From a candidate division TA06 bacterium (lineage in GTDB: Bacteria; Edwardsbacteria; AC1; EtOH8), in NCBI GenBank assembly GCA_016235665.1, contig JACRJI010000001.1, positions 62,001 to 126,000 on the forward strand: a stretch of DNA of 64,000 bases, read 5' to 3'. Shown here in pieces: positions 39,823-49,221 of the stretch. Each line of letters begins with the position of its first letter. Position 1 is the stretch's first letter. A program made the position numbers and the translations under genes. The notes beneath the pieces are model-generated. The model was not told the DNA's origin, searched no databases, and worked only from the letters and a program-made list of their open reading frames with translations.

Positions 39823-42600
39823 TTAAAGATTGGGTTTTAACTCGTAGACCAGCTTGATCTCGGCCCGGTCCTCCATCTGGTATAATGCGCCTTCATCGCC
39901 CACCACCAGGCTGCCGGATACCGACCCGAACTTCAGGCTTTGGTTCTTCTCATTCTCGCTTTTAATGGGAGTTTTAAGCCCCACCCGGGTGATCTCGAAA
40001 TCAGCCGCCGGGAAATGATAATTGCCGTCGGGCAGCACTGCTCCGGCCATGCTGTATGCCTCCCACAGGCTTTTCTCCCAGGCCTCGGGTCCGGAGATGT
40101 TCCCGGCCGCAAAATCCTTTTGGTAGGCCGGCTCGAACCTTTCGGAATTCAACAGCAGGTTGAAACAGGCTGACTGGTCCAGCATCACCACCGAGCGCAT
40201 GGGATCGCGGCCGGTGGCCAGCAGGCTGGCATCGTTGACCAGGGTCCCGCACAGGTCCAGGTCCCCGGCGGCATTGAAGGCCAGGAACACCTCGCGCCCC
40301 GGTTCGCCGGAGCAGATCCCCACCCCCAGACGGAACAGGGCCTTGAATTCCGGCGGCAGGACCGCGTAATTAGTTCCCTGGTGCAGGATCTCCCGCTCCT
40401 TGGCCTCTTTGAACCATTCCCTGTAACTGGAGAAATTATCCTGGATGAACCGCTCAGCGGTCTTCAGCATCTGGCAGGCACAATCGGCCGCCAGACGGGA
40501 TGATTCGACCGAAGGCTTCATGGCCAGCTCGGCCCCGGCTGCGATGGAATGGCGGATCCTCATCCCCTTGGCCCCGGCCATTTCCTTGTAGCATTTTTCG
40601 TAAAGCTCCGGTCCATTCTCGCCGAACCAGGCCAGCCCGCCATCTCCGGTATCCTTGATCAGCATCCCCCCATGCTGCCTGATTACCTGGGCTATCAGGT
40701 ACCCCAGTTTGTTCTTGATCTCCCTTTCCCGCTCGGCCTGATTAAGTTTGGCGCTCATAAAACTGGAGCCCCGGATGTCGTACATCATCACCGCAATGTT
40801 GCGCCCGTAGCGCTTTAAAAGGCGGCTCCTAAGCTCCCGGGTGTGCTCGCCTATCATCTGGGGCGGTGAGCAGACCTTGCCCTGGGCGGCCATGATGCAG
40901 TGGCGGGATGTGTTCTTTAATGACTCGTTCAGGTAACGGACCTCGTCAAACAATTCCTGCTGCCTCATCAGGGGGGGATCCTTGGCCAGCAGAGGCGGCC
41001 ATAGTTTGACCAGCTGCGATGCCCGCCGGCAGAAGATCAGGGGTTCGGCCGACTCTTTCAGGAAGCTCCGGTAACCTGTGATTATCCGTTCCACATGGTA
41101 CAGCCGGCCTCCGCCTTTCTCTTCCACCAGACCCTCCAGGGCCTTCAGGTCGCATTGGGCCTCCTCCAGTTCCTGTTTGATCTTCTGGTACTGGGGATCT
41201 TTGGGGTTGCGCTTTTGAAAATCCCTTTCCAGGGGGCCGGCCCGGCCCTGGGCCAGATCCACCGCCTGGCGGAACAGCTCCATCAGCTCCTGGGAATGCT
41301 TCTGGGCCCATTCCTCCCATTTGTTGTCGATGTGCAGCGAGTAAAGTTTGAACTGGGTCAGATGCTGCATCAGGTCCAGGCTGGGATCCTGGGCCTTTGA
41401 GGTCAGCATTCCCAAAAGTTCCTTGGCCGGCATCTTTTGAAGATACCTGGTCTTTTCCAGGTATCCCTGCAGATTGCGTTCCTTGCGTTCCAGGTCGCCC
41501 AGGTGCCAGAGTTGGGCAAACAATCCCCGCTGAAACTGGACCATGCTGTCGCTGACTTTGGCCGACAGAGTGATCAGGCTTTCGGAACTGAATTTTCCCT
41601 CCACCGTCTTGTTCATCTCGGCATTGTTCTGGATCACCAGATCCTGAGTCTGCTTTTTTATCCCGGCCGAATATTTTTGCAGCTCCAGCAGCTCTGCGTT
41701 GACGCGGTTTTCAAGTTCCAGGGATTTTTTAACCACTAATTTTTGGATCTCTTTGACTGCCAGTTCCGAGGCCTGGGGCAGTTTCCCGGTTATCAGGCTG
41801 ATGATCTCTTCCGGCTTGGTAAAATTGGCCGAATTTATTTTTTCCCACAGCAATTCCTCTTCGGCCTTGATCTGATCGGTGTACAACAGATAGAAAATCC
41901 TGGCAAAAAGCCAGGGATTGAGGTTATGCTCCCAAAGAAGGAAGGACATCTCTTTGGCCTGGCCGCCCTCCGCCCCGATCGGGGCATCCCAGGACTGGTC
42001 AAGCAGGCCGTCCAGAATGCCTGTCCTGACAAGTTTCTGGGACAGTACTTTTTGGCGGAGCGGTTTAAGCAGTCCGGAGATCTCCAGGCCCAGCCTGCGG
42101 TCGATGGCCGGCCTCAGCCGGAGAGTTTGCTCCGGCTGCCCATCCCACCAGGCCTGGGCGGCTTCCGACATCAGTTGCCGGTATGACAGTTCAAAAACCA
42201 GCGCCAGATGTGGCTTGGAGGAAACAAAATTGGAATAAAGTTCCTCGATGATCCCGTAATATATGTTCTGACCGAACTCCCGCCATTTGGCCCAGGACCC
42301 TTCACCGCCGCCGGTGAACTCGGCCAAACAGCAGTCCATCAGCAGCTGGGCAGCCTGGCCGTGAAAATCGCGGGCTCCCCGTGGCAATTCCACATAGATC
42401 ACTCCCGGCTCGGGTCCCTCGGAAAATATCTTGAGGAAACCGGCGTCGATATGGTTTTCCTCCAGGTAATTCTCCAACCCCTTCAGGATGTTCCGGGCCT
42501 CGGCCGAACGGCCCCAGGCTTCTTCCAGCCTTCCGAAATAACGCCCGGCCAGGGCCGCCTGTTTTTCCAGTTCGGATATCTGTACGGAGATGTCTGCCAT
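39823..42600 (-). CDS. Very large protein with class III nucleotidyl cyclase-like domain
   Basis: The 925-residue product has no signal peptide. Residues 1-590 are mostly helical with charged, coiled-coil-like stretches and match no family I recognise. From about 597 a class III cyclase-like domain follows: VMMYDIRGSSF with metal Asp D608, HGGMLIKDTGDGGLAWF with D653 and base-reading Lys K649, GVGICSGEP, and CGTLVNDASLLA with Asn N789; the base-specifying Asp (D782) fits ATP. The transition-state Arg expected after the Asn is Leu (L793). An insert of about 55 residues lies between the metal sites and the Asn. Activity is thus uncertain. It overlaps creatininase by one base (TGATG). Confidence 0.7.
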   Translation of the reverse strand: MADISVQISELEKQAALAGRYFGRLEEAWGRSAEARNILKGLENYLEENHIDAGFLKIFSEGPEPGVIYVELPRGARDFHGQAAQLLMDCCLAEFTGGGEGSWAKWREFGQNIYYGIIEELYSNFVSSKPHLALVFELSYRQLMSEAAQAWWDGQPEQTLRLRPAIDRRLGLEISGLLKPLRQKVLSQKLVRTGILDGLLDQSWDAPIGAEGGQAKEMSFLLWEHNLNPWLFARIFYLLYTDQIKAEEELLWEKINSANFTKPEEIISLITGKLPQASELAVKEIQKLVVKKSLELENRVNAELLELQKYSAGIKKQTQDLVIQNNAEMNKTVEGKFSSESLITLSAKVSDSMVQFQRGLFAQLWHLGDLERKERNLQGYLEKTRYLQKMPAKELLGMLTSKAQDPSLDLMQHLTQFKLYSLHIDNKWEEWAQKHSQELMELFRQAVDLAQGRAGPLERDFQKRNPKDPQYQKIKQELEEAQCDLKALEGLVEEKGGGRLYHVERIITGYRSFLKESAEPLIFCRRASQLVKLWPPLLAKDPPLMRQQELFDEVRYLNESLKNTSRHCIMAAQGKVCSPPQMIGEHTRELRSRLLKRYGRNIAVMMYDIRGSSFMSAKLNQAEREREIKNKLGYLIAQVIRQHGGMLIKDTGDGGLAWFGENGPELYEKCYKEMAGAKGMRIRHSIAAGAELAMKPSVESSRLAADCACQMLKTAERFIQDNFSSYREWFKEAKEREILHQGTNYAVLPPEFKALFRLGVGICSGEPGREVFLAFNAAGDLDLCGTLVNDASLLATGRDPMRSVVMLDQSACFNLLLNSERFEPAYQKDFAAGNISGPEAWEKSLWEAYSMAGAVLPDGNYHFPAADFEITRVGLKTPIKSENEKNQSLKFGSVSGSLVVGDEGALYQMEDRAEIKLVYELKPNL

Positions 42601-43328
42601 CAGTCTAATTTCTCCCAGTCGTTTAAAATTGTCCGGGCCTCGTCTGATATCAGCTTGACCGCCTCATCCATGTACTTGCGAGCCTTAGGAACATCGAAAA
42701 CCGGATAACCCAGGCCCCTTTGGTTCAAGATCATCGAAGAATGAAAGGGATAGGGCGTCATCCCCGGCGGATAATCGCCCACCTCCTGTTTTTGGTAATC
42801 TTTTTGGGCTACCAGGCCCGGATCCACCGCCATCAGGGCCGATAGTTCATCTGCTCCGGCGTGGCCGGTGCCTTTGAAATATTTCTGGCCGACAGCTGAT
42901 GAAGCTTCCCACCAGTGAATGATCAATGTCCTGGCCTTGTTTTGCTGCCATAGATACGGGCCCACCGGCTTAAGGCAGTCATTGTTCCCGCCGTGTCCGT
43001 TCATTATTATGATGTACTTGAACCCGGCCTGAGTAAGGCTCAGGGCGGTCTCCTTTACATAGGCGGTCAAAGTTTCCGGGGAAACGGTCAGCGATCCGGG
43101 GAAACCGATCAGCGACCTGGTCAGGCCGTAGGGAATGGTGGGCGCCACCAGGGCGTTGAGCGGCCCGGCCAGTTTTTGGCAGATATATTCCGGGATGAAG
43201 GCATCCGTTCCCAGCGCCCCCGGCCCGTGGGCTTCTATGGTTCCCACCGGCAGCAGCACCCGGTTGGTCTTGGCGGGGACCAGTTTTTGGAATTGTTTCC
43301 AGTTAAGCCTGGCCATTGTTCTTTCCAT
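42600..43328 (-). CDS. Creatininase-family amidohydrolase
   Basis: The 242-residue product is of the creatininase fold: LPVGTIEAHGPGALGTDAF with metal-binding E, H and D, NGHGGNNDCLKP, GHAGADELSALMAVDP and YPFHSSMILNQRG. Members hydrolyse creatinine or, more widely, amides of nucleotide or flavin precursors (ArfB, MftE). The start is taken at the ATG at 43328, which has AGGA eight bases upstream; a GTG at 43334 is too close to it. It overlaps the next gene (cyclase-like) by one base, an unusual pair. The substrate cannot be named. Confidence 0.82.
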   Translation of the reverse strand: MERTMARLNWKQFQKLVPAKTNRVLLPVGTIEAHGPGALGTDAFIPEYICQKLAGPLNALVAPTIPYGLTRSLIGFPGSLTVSPETLTAYVKETALSLTQAGFKYIIIMNGHGGNNDCLKPVGPYLWQQNKARTLIIHWWEASSAVGQKYFKGTGHAGADELSALMAVDPGLVAQKDYQKQEVGDYPPGMTPYPFHSSMILNQRGLGYPVFDVPKARKYMDEAVKLISDEARTILNDWEKLD

Positions 43329-43413
43329 ATTCACCGTCCTTGCCCTGATTTTTTTCAGTTGATATTGAAGTGGTTGTCCCCGCCAAGGGCCATCAGAATA
43401 GAAAATGAAATTT

Positions 43414-45408
43414 TTACTTGGAGCGGTAAGGTTTCAGTTTGGCCAGCACGGCCGGATCAGGAGCGGCCCCCAGTTTCAGCGCCTGGTCGTAATGAACTAC
43501 CGCCTGGTTATAGTCTTTCCGGAGATAGCTGACATAAGACATCTGTTCGTGAAACAAGTGGCCTTCCGGGCGTATCCTCAGGACGGCTTGCAACAAGTTT
43601 TGGGCTTTATCAAAAGACCCTTGGCTGATGTACATTGCGGCCAAATTGTAATTGGCCGTCTGATTCCCCCCATCCAGCTCTATTGCCTTAAGATACTCCC
43701 TCTCAGCCTGGTCGTACAAACCAATCTTCAGATGAACGCTCCCCAGATTGGCTTGGGCCTCAGCCCAGTCCGGTTTAAGCCTTATCGCTTCGCCAAATTC
43801 CCGCTCGGCTTCCGGCAGCCTCCCTGACAGATAATAAAAGCTGCCTAAATTATTATGGGCCGAAGCCAGCCGGGGATCAGCCCTGATCGCCTTTTCAAAT
43901 TGTTCCCGGGCCTGATCCGGTAAGTTTTGCTGGTAATAGACGGACCCCAGATTGTCCATGGCCTCGGCCAGGCCAGGTCGGTACTGCAAAGCTGTTTTGA
44001 ACTGTTGTTCCGCCAGACCGTAATTGCCCTTCAGTCGGTATAAAATCCCCAAATTGTTGTAGACCCCGGCGTAGTCCGGCGTGATCCCCAAAGCTGTTTG
44101 GTATTCCCTTTCAGCCAGATCGTACTGCCCTTTTTCCTGGTGCAACAACCCGAGGTTATAATGGACCAGTGAATTTTGGGGCGACCTTTTGCCGGCCGCC
44201 GTCCAGAATGTCTCCCGATCCTTAAAATCGTTTGAATACCAAAAGGTCCCAAAAGCCGCAAACAATATTACCAGTCTCGGAATGATCGCAGTCTTTCCCG
44301 CAGTTTCAAGTTTGAACTGGTTCACCTGGGAAAACGCCGTCAGCAGTCCCATGAAGGGCAGGTAAAACCTGTGCTCCAGGGCCAGAGTTATGAATGATCC
44401 CCTGATCACATTGGGCAGCAGAAACAATAGGGCCCATAGCAAACCGAACACAAACAAAGACCTGTCTTTAAGCCCCACCCGCCAGACCAGGCCGGCCAAC
44501 AAAACCAGCGCTGTTGTCCCGTAAAAAAATGCGCCGATCTCCGGGCCGGCCACCGGCGAAAGATTCACCGGAAAAAGCGCCTTGCCCAGATAAGAGAATA
44601 CGCCAGCCAGGAATTCTAACGAAGCAATTAACCTGCCGGCCTGGCCCTCCGGACTGAATCCCAGGGCGTGATTGCGGATCCAGTACCATGACAGGAATAT
44701 GGCGACCCACAGAACCGCATTCAGTGCCAGCCTTTGGTATTGTCTTGGCCGTTGGGGAACCAAAAAGAAATATCCCAGGCAAAGAACCGGCAGCACCAGG
44801 GCTGACTCCTTGGTCAAAAGAGCCAGGGCAAATAACAAACCGTTCAAAAATATGTACCGATACTTTCCGGTGGCGGCAAGGTCCATAAAACACATCAGCA
44901 TAGGCATGGTAAATACCGCCAGCAGAGTATCGTTCCGGCCGGGGATCCAGGCGGCCGCCTGGGTATTCAGGGGATGAACGGCGAACAACAGGGAAAAGAA
45001 CAGGGCCCGGCCCGGCCCGGCATCCAGTTTTTTTAATAGCTTAAAGAACAACAGGCAGGCCGCCAAATGAAGCAAGACGTTGAACAGGTGGTACCCCCAG
45101 GCCGCCAGGCCGCTCAGCTGATAATTGAGGATAAATGAGGCGGACAACAAAGGCCGGTAAAAAACGGTAGCTCCCCTGCTCAGTTCCCCGCCAAAGGCTA
45201 ACAGAATGTTCCTTAAGGAACTTAGACCCGCCAGATTATTGAGCACCAGGCTTTCATCGTCAAAATAGGTGAAACCGAAACTGACAGTCCTGAGATAGAC
45301 CAAAAGTATCGACAGGGATATCAGAACCGGGGGCCAAGCGCCGTTCAACAACTTGCCGCCCGTTCTGCCTGATTTTTCCGTTGATTTATGACTGGAGGCA
45401 ACTGCCAT
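43414..45408 (-). CDS. TMTC-like membrane glycosyltransferase with TPRs, second copy
   Basis: The product (about 664 residues) has 10-12 membrane segments and then about nine TPRs (AEREYQTALGITPDYAGVY, AEQQFKTALQYRPGLAEAMD, AREQFEKAIRADPRLASAH, AEREFGEAIRLKPDWAEAQ). The N-terminal part repeats the TMTC order: FTYFDDESLVLNNLAG with the acidic pair, VFYRPLLSASFILNYQ, and WGYHLFNVLLHLAACLLF. It is only moderately similar to the protein at 25166-27055. ATG at 45408 is preferred over TTG at 45417; no ribosome site is evident. It is followed by a creatininase gene, and rhomboid lies upstream. A lipid-phosphate-sugar donor is inferred. Confidence 0.8.
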   Translation of the reverse strand: MAVASSHKSTEKSGRTGGKLLNGAWPPVLISLSILLVYLRTVSFGFTYFDDESLVLNNLAGLSSLRNILLAFGGELSRGATVFYRPLLSASFILNYQLSGLAAWGYHLFNVLLHLAACLLFFKLLKKLDAGPGRALFFSLLFAVHPLNTQAAAWIPGRNDTLLAVFTMPMLMCFMDLAATGKYRYIFLNGLLFALALLTKESALVLPVLCLGYFFLVPQRPRQYQRLALNAVLWVAIFLSWYWIRNHALGFSPEGQAGRLIASLEFLAGVFSYLGKALFPVNLSPVAGPEIGAFFYGTTALVLLAGLVWRVGLKDRSLFVFGLLWALLFLLPNVIRGSFITLALEHRFYLPFMGLLTAFSQVNQFKLETAGKTAIIPRLVILFAAFGTFWYSNDFKDRETFWTAAGKRSPQNSLVHYNLGLLHQEKGQYDLAEREYQTALGITPDYAGVYNNLGILYRLKGNYGLAEQQFKTALQYRPGLAEAMDNLGSVYYQQNLPDQAREQFEKAIRADPRLASAHNNLGSFYYLSGRLPEAEREFGEAIRLKPDWAEAQANLGSVHLKIGLYDQAEREYLKAIELDGGNQTANYNLAAMYISQGSFDKAQNLLQAVLRIRPEGHLFHEQMSYVSYLRKDYNQAVVHYDQALKLGAAPDPAVLAKLKPYRSK

Positions 45409-45428
45409 TTTTATCAATGGTTTAGTTT

Positions 45429-46124
45429 TTAATTATCCCAAAAAGCGCCGGTTTTTGCAACATAATTCTGCCGTTTTCTCCACCCTCCCATCGCGAATAT
45501 CAGGACCATGCCGCAGGCGAACCCTCCAATGTGGGCGAACCAGGCCACCCCTCCGCCCTGCCCCCTCAACGGCAAACTGCCCAAGCCCAGCACCAGTTGC
45601 AGGATGATCCAAAAACCCAGCACCACCAGAGCCGGTATCTTGATGATCCGGATGAAGAAACCAAGGAATACCAGAGTCAGGACCCGAGCCTTGGGGTAAA
45701 GCAGGAAATACGCCCCCAACACACCGGCAATGGCTCCGGAAGCACCGACCATGGGAACGGCAGAGCCCGGGTCAGTGAGGATATGGGCCCAAGCCGCCCC
45801 GAATCCGCATAAAAGATAGAAGACCAGGTATTTGATATGCCCCAGGGCGTCCTCCACATTATCGCCGAAGATATAAAGATAAAGCATGTTACCCAGAAAA
45901 TGGGCCCAGCCGGCATGAAGGAACATGGAGTATAAGATACTGGGCCAGCCCAAGGCTCCGTTCGCCATGACCTTTTCCGGCGCCGTCGCCGTCTGGAGAA
46001 TGAAATGGTTCAAACCCGGCCCCAGGCTAAGTTCATAAAGGAAGGCCAGCGCATTAGCGGCGATCAGCAGGGTATTGATGAAAGAGAAGCTGGAAGAAAC
46101 TATGTCATCTTTAAGCGGGATCAT
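45429..46124 (-). CDS. Rhomboid-family intramembrane serine protease
   Basis: The 231-residue product has six to seven membrane segments. The rhomboid landmarks are LHAGWAHFLGNMLYLYIFGD between the first segments, the catalytic serine in VGASGAIAGVLGAYF, and the partner His in FAHIGGFACGMVLIFA. Such proteases cleave membrane proteins within the bilayer. The N-terminus is short and cytoplasmic. It lies 20 bp upstream of the TMTC-like gene. The substrate is unknown; proximity to a glycosyltransferase could hint at surface-protein processing but this is weak evidence. Confidence 0.93.
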   Translation of the reverse strand: MIPLKDDIVSSSFSFINTLLIAANALAFLYELSLGPGLNHFILQTATAPEKVMANGALGWPSILYSMFLHAGWAHFLGNMLYLYIFGDNVEDALGHIKYLVFYLLCGFGAAWAHILTDPGSAVPMVGASGAIAGVLGAYFLLYPKARVLTLVFLGFFIRIIKIPALVVLGFWIILQLVLGLGSLPLRGQGGGVAWFAHIGGFACGMVLIFAMGGWRKRQNYVAKTGAFWDN

Positions 46125-46217
46125 GTTTCGGCCTTTAGATTTTGAGCTGATAATGGGAGTTTGAATATTTTCGCTTTTTTCGCGGGATGAGCAACTTTAG
46201 GGACCTGGGTCTTCCCT

Positions 46218-48278
46218 TCAAACCCTTCCCCACATCCTACGCAGGCACCACTCTGCCGCCAAAAGCAGGCAGATGGCCAGTATGCCGAAGGTTAGATCGC
46301 TTGGTGAAGGATCCGGTGCCACAGGGATATTTATGTCCTTCTGCCATCCGCTGTCTTCAGGGATATCCCTTTCATCCCAGTATTTTCCCCCGCTGGCCGA
46401 GGCCATTGATTTCAGCAATCCTGCGTTCTGAATATGGTCCCGCATTTCATCTCTGCCCGGCTCCACAAAGAATTTTCCCTTGGCCGAAAAAATCTGTTTT
46501 CCGCCGTTCGGCTGAGCCGGGCCGAAGCCAAGTTCCAGACCGGTGGTGTAAGAATATTGGCCGGGTTCAAGGGATCCCAGTTCCGCCACAAAATCGCCGT
46601 TTCCCCAGTCGGCTAGTTTATATGTTGTTTTATGTCCAAAGCTGTCAGTAATGGCAACCGACCACTTGGCGCTTTTTCCTGGCTGACGGGAATAGTTTTT
46701 CCAGCGGCCGTTGAATTTGATCTCCTGCCCATGGGCATTGAGCATTCGCTCGGGCCCCGCTTCAAAACCGGACCCGTCACGGCCCAATACCCACTGCAGG
46801 CTGCTTTGCACCACCTCCCCGAACAGGGCGGTGTCCCGGCCGGCCCCGGCGGCCGCCAGCTTCCAGCGCCAAAGGTCTTCGGCCGAGATATGTACGATGC
46901 GTCCCAGGCCTTCTTCCGCCCTGGTCCACAAGGGATAGGTCTTTTTGTCGGGAGTTTGTAGACCGGCTAAAAGAATTATCTTGTCATCCCTGATACCGTA
47001 GTTTTTATTCAGGGTCAAAGGAGGCAGCCTTTTTAAGTCAGTCTCTCTGGAGGCCTCCAGCATCCCGGTGCTAAAAAGCTCCGGGGCCGGCCAGGCAGTG
47101 CCGATCACCGGCTTGATCTCCCGGCTGTAAGATATGGGGGCCAGCTGCCCGAGTATCCCGCTCTGACGGAAACTGCCCAGAAGGAAAAGTCCCCGGCCTT
47201 TTTGCCGTACCAGATTTACGATGGCTTGTTCCGCTGCGATTGGAATATCACCGGGCTTTATGTTTCCAATTATTATAGCGTCATATTTGTCCAGCGAATC
47301 AAGCTGGCCAGGAACATCCTGCTCCTGGGAAAGAATCCTTCTCCACCCCGGCTCCTGTTTTATAAGGATATCAGCGGTATAGGCGGGATTGAGACCTATT
47401 GCCTGCTGCCAGAATCTCAGATCCCATCCGGGATCAGAACAGATGAATAACAGTTTGAAATTCTTCTTGACCACGCTGATGACGGCGGAAGCCTGGTCCA
47501 GCCTTTGTTTGCCGGAGGTTTCCAAAAGAATGGCATAACGGTGAAGACCTTCCGGTTTGGGGATAATTATAAAGGACAACACCGTATCGCTTTTAAGGTC
47601 CAACCTCTTTTCCGCCAGTTTATCGTCATTCTCCCATAGGCTCACCCGGCCTCCGGTCAGCATCCCCTTAATACTCAGGCTGATCTCTGCCGGCTGACCG
47701 GCCTCGACCTCGTTATCGTTCCAGACATCGGTGATCAAGGCGTTTTTCAAGCCGCCGACCGGACCGAATCCGACGACGTAAACGGGAACACCGGCGGCGG
47801 CCACCCGGGCAGGATCTTCACCCCGGTTGTTGTTCCCATCCGATAAAAGCAGGATAGCCCCTGGCTTGTTCTTAAGCACCGAAGAAATGGCCTCGGACAA
47901 GTCTGTATATTGCACGGGCTGAAGCAGGTTGTCGGCCAGATCATCCCTCAGCCCACTGCCGGAAGTGCGTAGAGCCTTGATCCTGCTGCCCGGCAACGTC
48001 AGGGAGGAAACCTTGGCCAAAGCCCTCTGCCAGCGGTTTTGGGGCTGGCCGTCATTCAGGGTCATGCTTTGAGTGGCATCGGCCAGGACCAGCAGGCTTT
48101 GTTTTTCCCTGCCCCGCCATAGGGGAAAAAGGTCCAGCAGAACCAGGCCCAAAACAATGACCGCCCCCAGACGCAAGGCCAACAGCACCGCCCATTTGGA
48201 CCGGGAAAGGCTAAAACGCTCCCGCCACCCTAGCGCCAAAGAGGCAGCCAGCAATATGATTGTCAACGTCCAGATCAT
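46218..48278 (-). CDS. Membrane-anchored vWA-domain protein
   Basis: The 686-residue product has two N-terminal membrane segments (TLTIILLAASLALGW, ALRLGAVIVLGLVLLDLF) and one at the C-terminus (FGILAICLLLAAEWCL). Residues about 65-175 form a vWA-like domain with MIDAS pieces LADATQSMTL and LLLSDGNNN. Residues about 245-420 look like a Rossmann-type glutamine-amidotransferase-like domain (FICSDPGWDLRFWQQAI, YDAIIIGNIKPGD, GRGLFLLGSF) without the Cys nucleophile. A beta-rich domain follows. This architecture is known for large membrane proteins often near BatA/BatB-type genes. The role is unknown, perhaps in envelope homeostasis. Confidence 0.78.
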   Translation of the reverse strand: MIWTLTIILLAASLALGWRERFSLSRSKWAVLLALRLGAVIVLGLVLLDLFPLWRGREKQSLLVLADATQSMTLNDGQPQNRWQRALAKVSSLTLPGSRIKALRTSGSGLRDDLADNLLQPVQYTDLSEAISSVLKNKPGAILLLSDGNNNRGEDPARVAAAGVPVYVVGFGPVGGLKNALITDVWNDNEVEAGQPAEISLSIKGMLTGGRVSLWENDDKLAEKRLDLKSDTVLSFIIIPKPEGLHRYAILLETSGKQRLDQASAVISVVKKNFKLLFICSDPGWDLRFWQQAIGLNPAYTADILIKQEPGWRRILSQEQDVPGQLDSLDKYDAIIIGNIKPGDIPIAAEQAIVNLVRQKGRGLFLLGSFRQSGILGQLAPISYSREIKPVIGTAWPAPELFSTGMLEASRETDLKRLPPLTLNKNYGIRDDKIILLAGLQTPDKKTYPLWTRAEEGLGRIVHISAEDLWRWKLAAAGAGRDTALFGEVVQSSLQWVLGRDGSGFEAGPERMLNAHGQEIKFNGRWKNYSRQPGKSAKWSVAITDSFGHKTTYKLADWGNGDFVAELGSLEPGQYSYTTGLELGFGPAQPNGGKQIFSAKGKFFVEPGRDEMRDHIQNAGLLKSMASASGGKYWDERDIPEDSGWQKDINIPVAPDPSPSDLTFGILAICLLLAAEWCLRRMWGRV

Positions 48279-48341
48279 GCTTTGATTATACTTTTAACCT
48301 TGGCTAAAGTCAACGTACAATTTTGTAAAGCTGCCATAAAA

Positions 48342-48378
48342 GAACATCCGCCCAGCCTTAAGGACAGAGCGGATGTTC
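48342..48378 (-). terminator. Intrinsic terminator after the DUF4234 gene
   Basis: On the minus strand GAACATCCGC and GCGGATGTTC form a perfect 10-bp stem around a 17-base loop, followed by TTTTATGG. It sits between the DUF4234 gene and the vWA gene. Confidence 0.75.
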
Positions 48379-48408
48379 ACCAGTTAACGGACCATCAAAC
48401 AGGTCAGA

Positions 48409-48708
48409 TCAGGCCACATTTTTGTTGAAAGAATCCTGCACGATGGCGGCGCCGATCATCCCCAGCAGGAACAACAGGATGAAGGCCAGCACACCGGACG
48501 TCTTGCCGCCGGTGACCTTTTCCACACCTTCGGAGTACTTCCACATCCACCACAGGTTCACTAAGGGAATGATGATCAGCCAGGCGGTGGGTATCTGGGC
48601 GCCCTTGGCGTTCATCTCGATCTTGGTCTGCACCATCCAGTAAATGCTGTAAAACCCGAAAGTCACAAAGGGAAGCAAAAGTACTGCTATGGGATTTCGT
48701 TTTTTCAT
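48409..48708 (-). CDS. DUF4234 small membrane protein
   Basis: The 99-residue product has a short basic start then three hydrophobic segments: AVLLLPFVTFGFYSIYWMVQ, TAWLIIIPLVNLWWMWKYSEG and AFILLFLLGMIGAAIVQ. The GFYSIYW and WWMWKY pattern is characteristic of DUF4234, a family of small membrane proteins of unknown function. A ribosome site GGAG is followed by the ATG seven bases on, and a promoter-like TTGATT-17-TATAGT lies upstream (48780-48808). It forms its own transcription unit ending in a terminator. Confidence 0.8.
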   Translation of the reverse strand: MKKRNPIAVLLLPFVTFGFYSIYWMVQTKIEMNAKGAQIPTAWLIIIPLVNLWWMWKYSEGVEKVTGGKTSGVLAFILLFLLGMIGAAIVQDSFNKNVA

Positions 48709-48779
48709 GGCGATCTCCTTTTAGTGTTTTGGTTGGAGTTATTGTATTCGGGCCAGAATATAATCTTGTTAGCCTTATA

Positions 48780-48808
48780 ACTATACCCTTTAAATATCCC
48801 GAAATCAA
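48780..48808 (-). promoter_or_regulatory. Promoter of the DUF4234 gene
   Basis: On the minus strand TTGATT (48808-48803) and TATAGT (48785-48780) are 17 bases apart. A leader of about 65 bases precedes the GGAG ribosome site and ATG at 48708. Confidence 0.55.
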
Positions 48809-48824
48809 TACTTATTTTAAATAA

Positions 48825-49169
48825 TTACTGCCTTACGAAATGGGGCATTTCCATTGGTATCTCCAGGGATAATTCCACTAATCCGCCATATTTTCCGTCC
48901 TGGAACCATGGCCCCTGATAGATCAATTTTCTCACCCCTTGCTTCTCAATAGTGTAAACATTTTTGCCCTGGTTTTTCAAAAGCCCCAGCAGCTTGGTCC
49001 GGGCCGGCTCGGGGTGGCATTCCACCAGGCTTTGGCCGATCAAGGCGGCTCCGCCGTATTTTGCGAAGGTTTTAACCGCCTTATCGTTCATATGCAGTAT
49101 AATGCCCTGAGGATCGCATATAGTAACAGCGGCATCAAACTCTTTAAACCAGTCTTTCATATAGATCAT
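48825..49169 (-). CDS. Single-domain PAS protein
   Basis: The 114-residue product consists of one PAS domain: WFKEFDAAVTICDPQGIILH, MNDKAVKTFAKYGGAALIGQ, SLVECHPEPARTKLLGLLKN and GVRKLIYQGPWFQDGKYGGL. The HPEPAR and GVRKLIYQGPW elements recur in PAS sensor families. No output domain follows, so it may bind a partner or a ligand alone. It sits 52 bp after a GGDEF gene on the same strand, a plausible sensor-and-cyclase pair. The ATG at 49160 may be the true start since GGAT lies before it. Confidence 0.75.
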   Translation of the reverse strand: MIYMKDWFKEFDAAVTICDPQGIILHMNDKAVKTFAKYGGAALIGQSLVECHPEPARTKLLGLLKNQGKNVYTIEKQGVRKLIYQGPWFQDGKYGGLVELSLEIPMEMPHFVRQ

Positions 49170-49221
49170 CCAATATTTTGAGAATTTTGTGCTTTTTGTG
49201 GCAAAAAATGTACCCTTGCCT

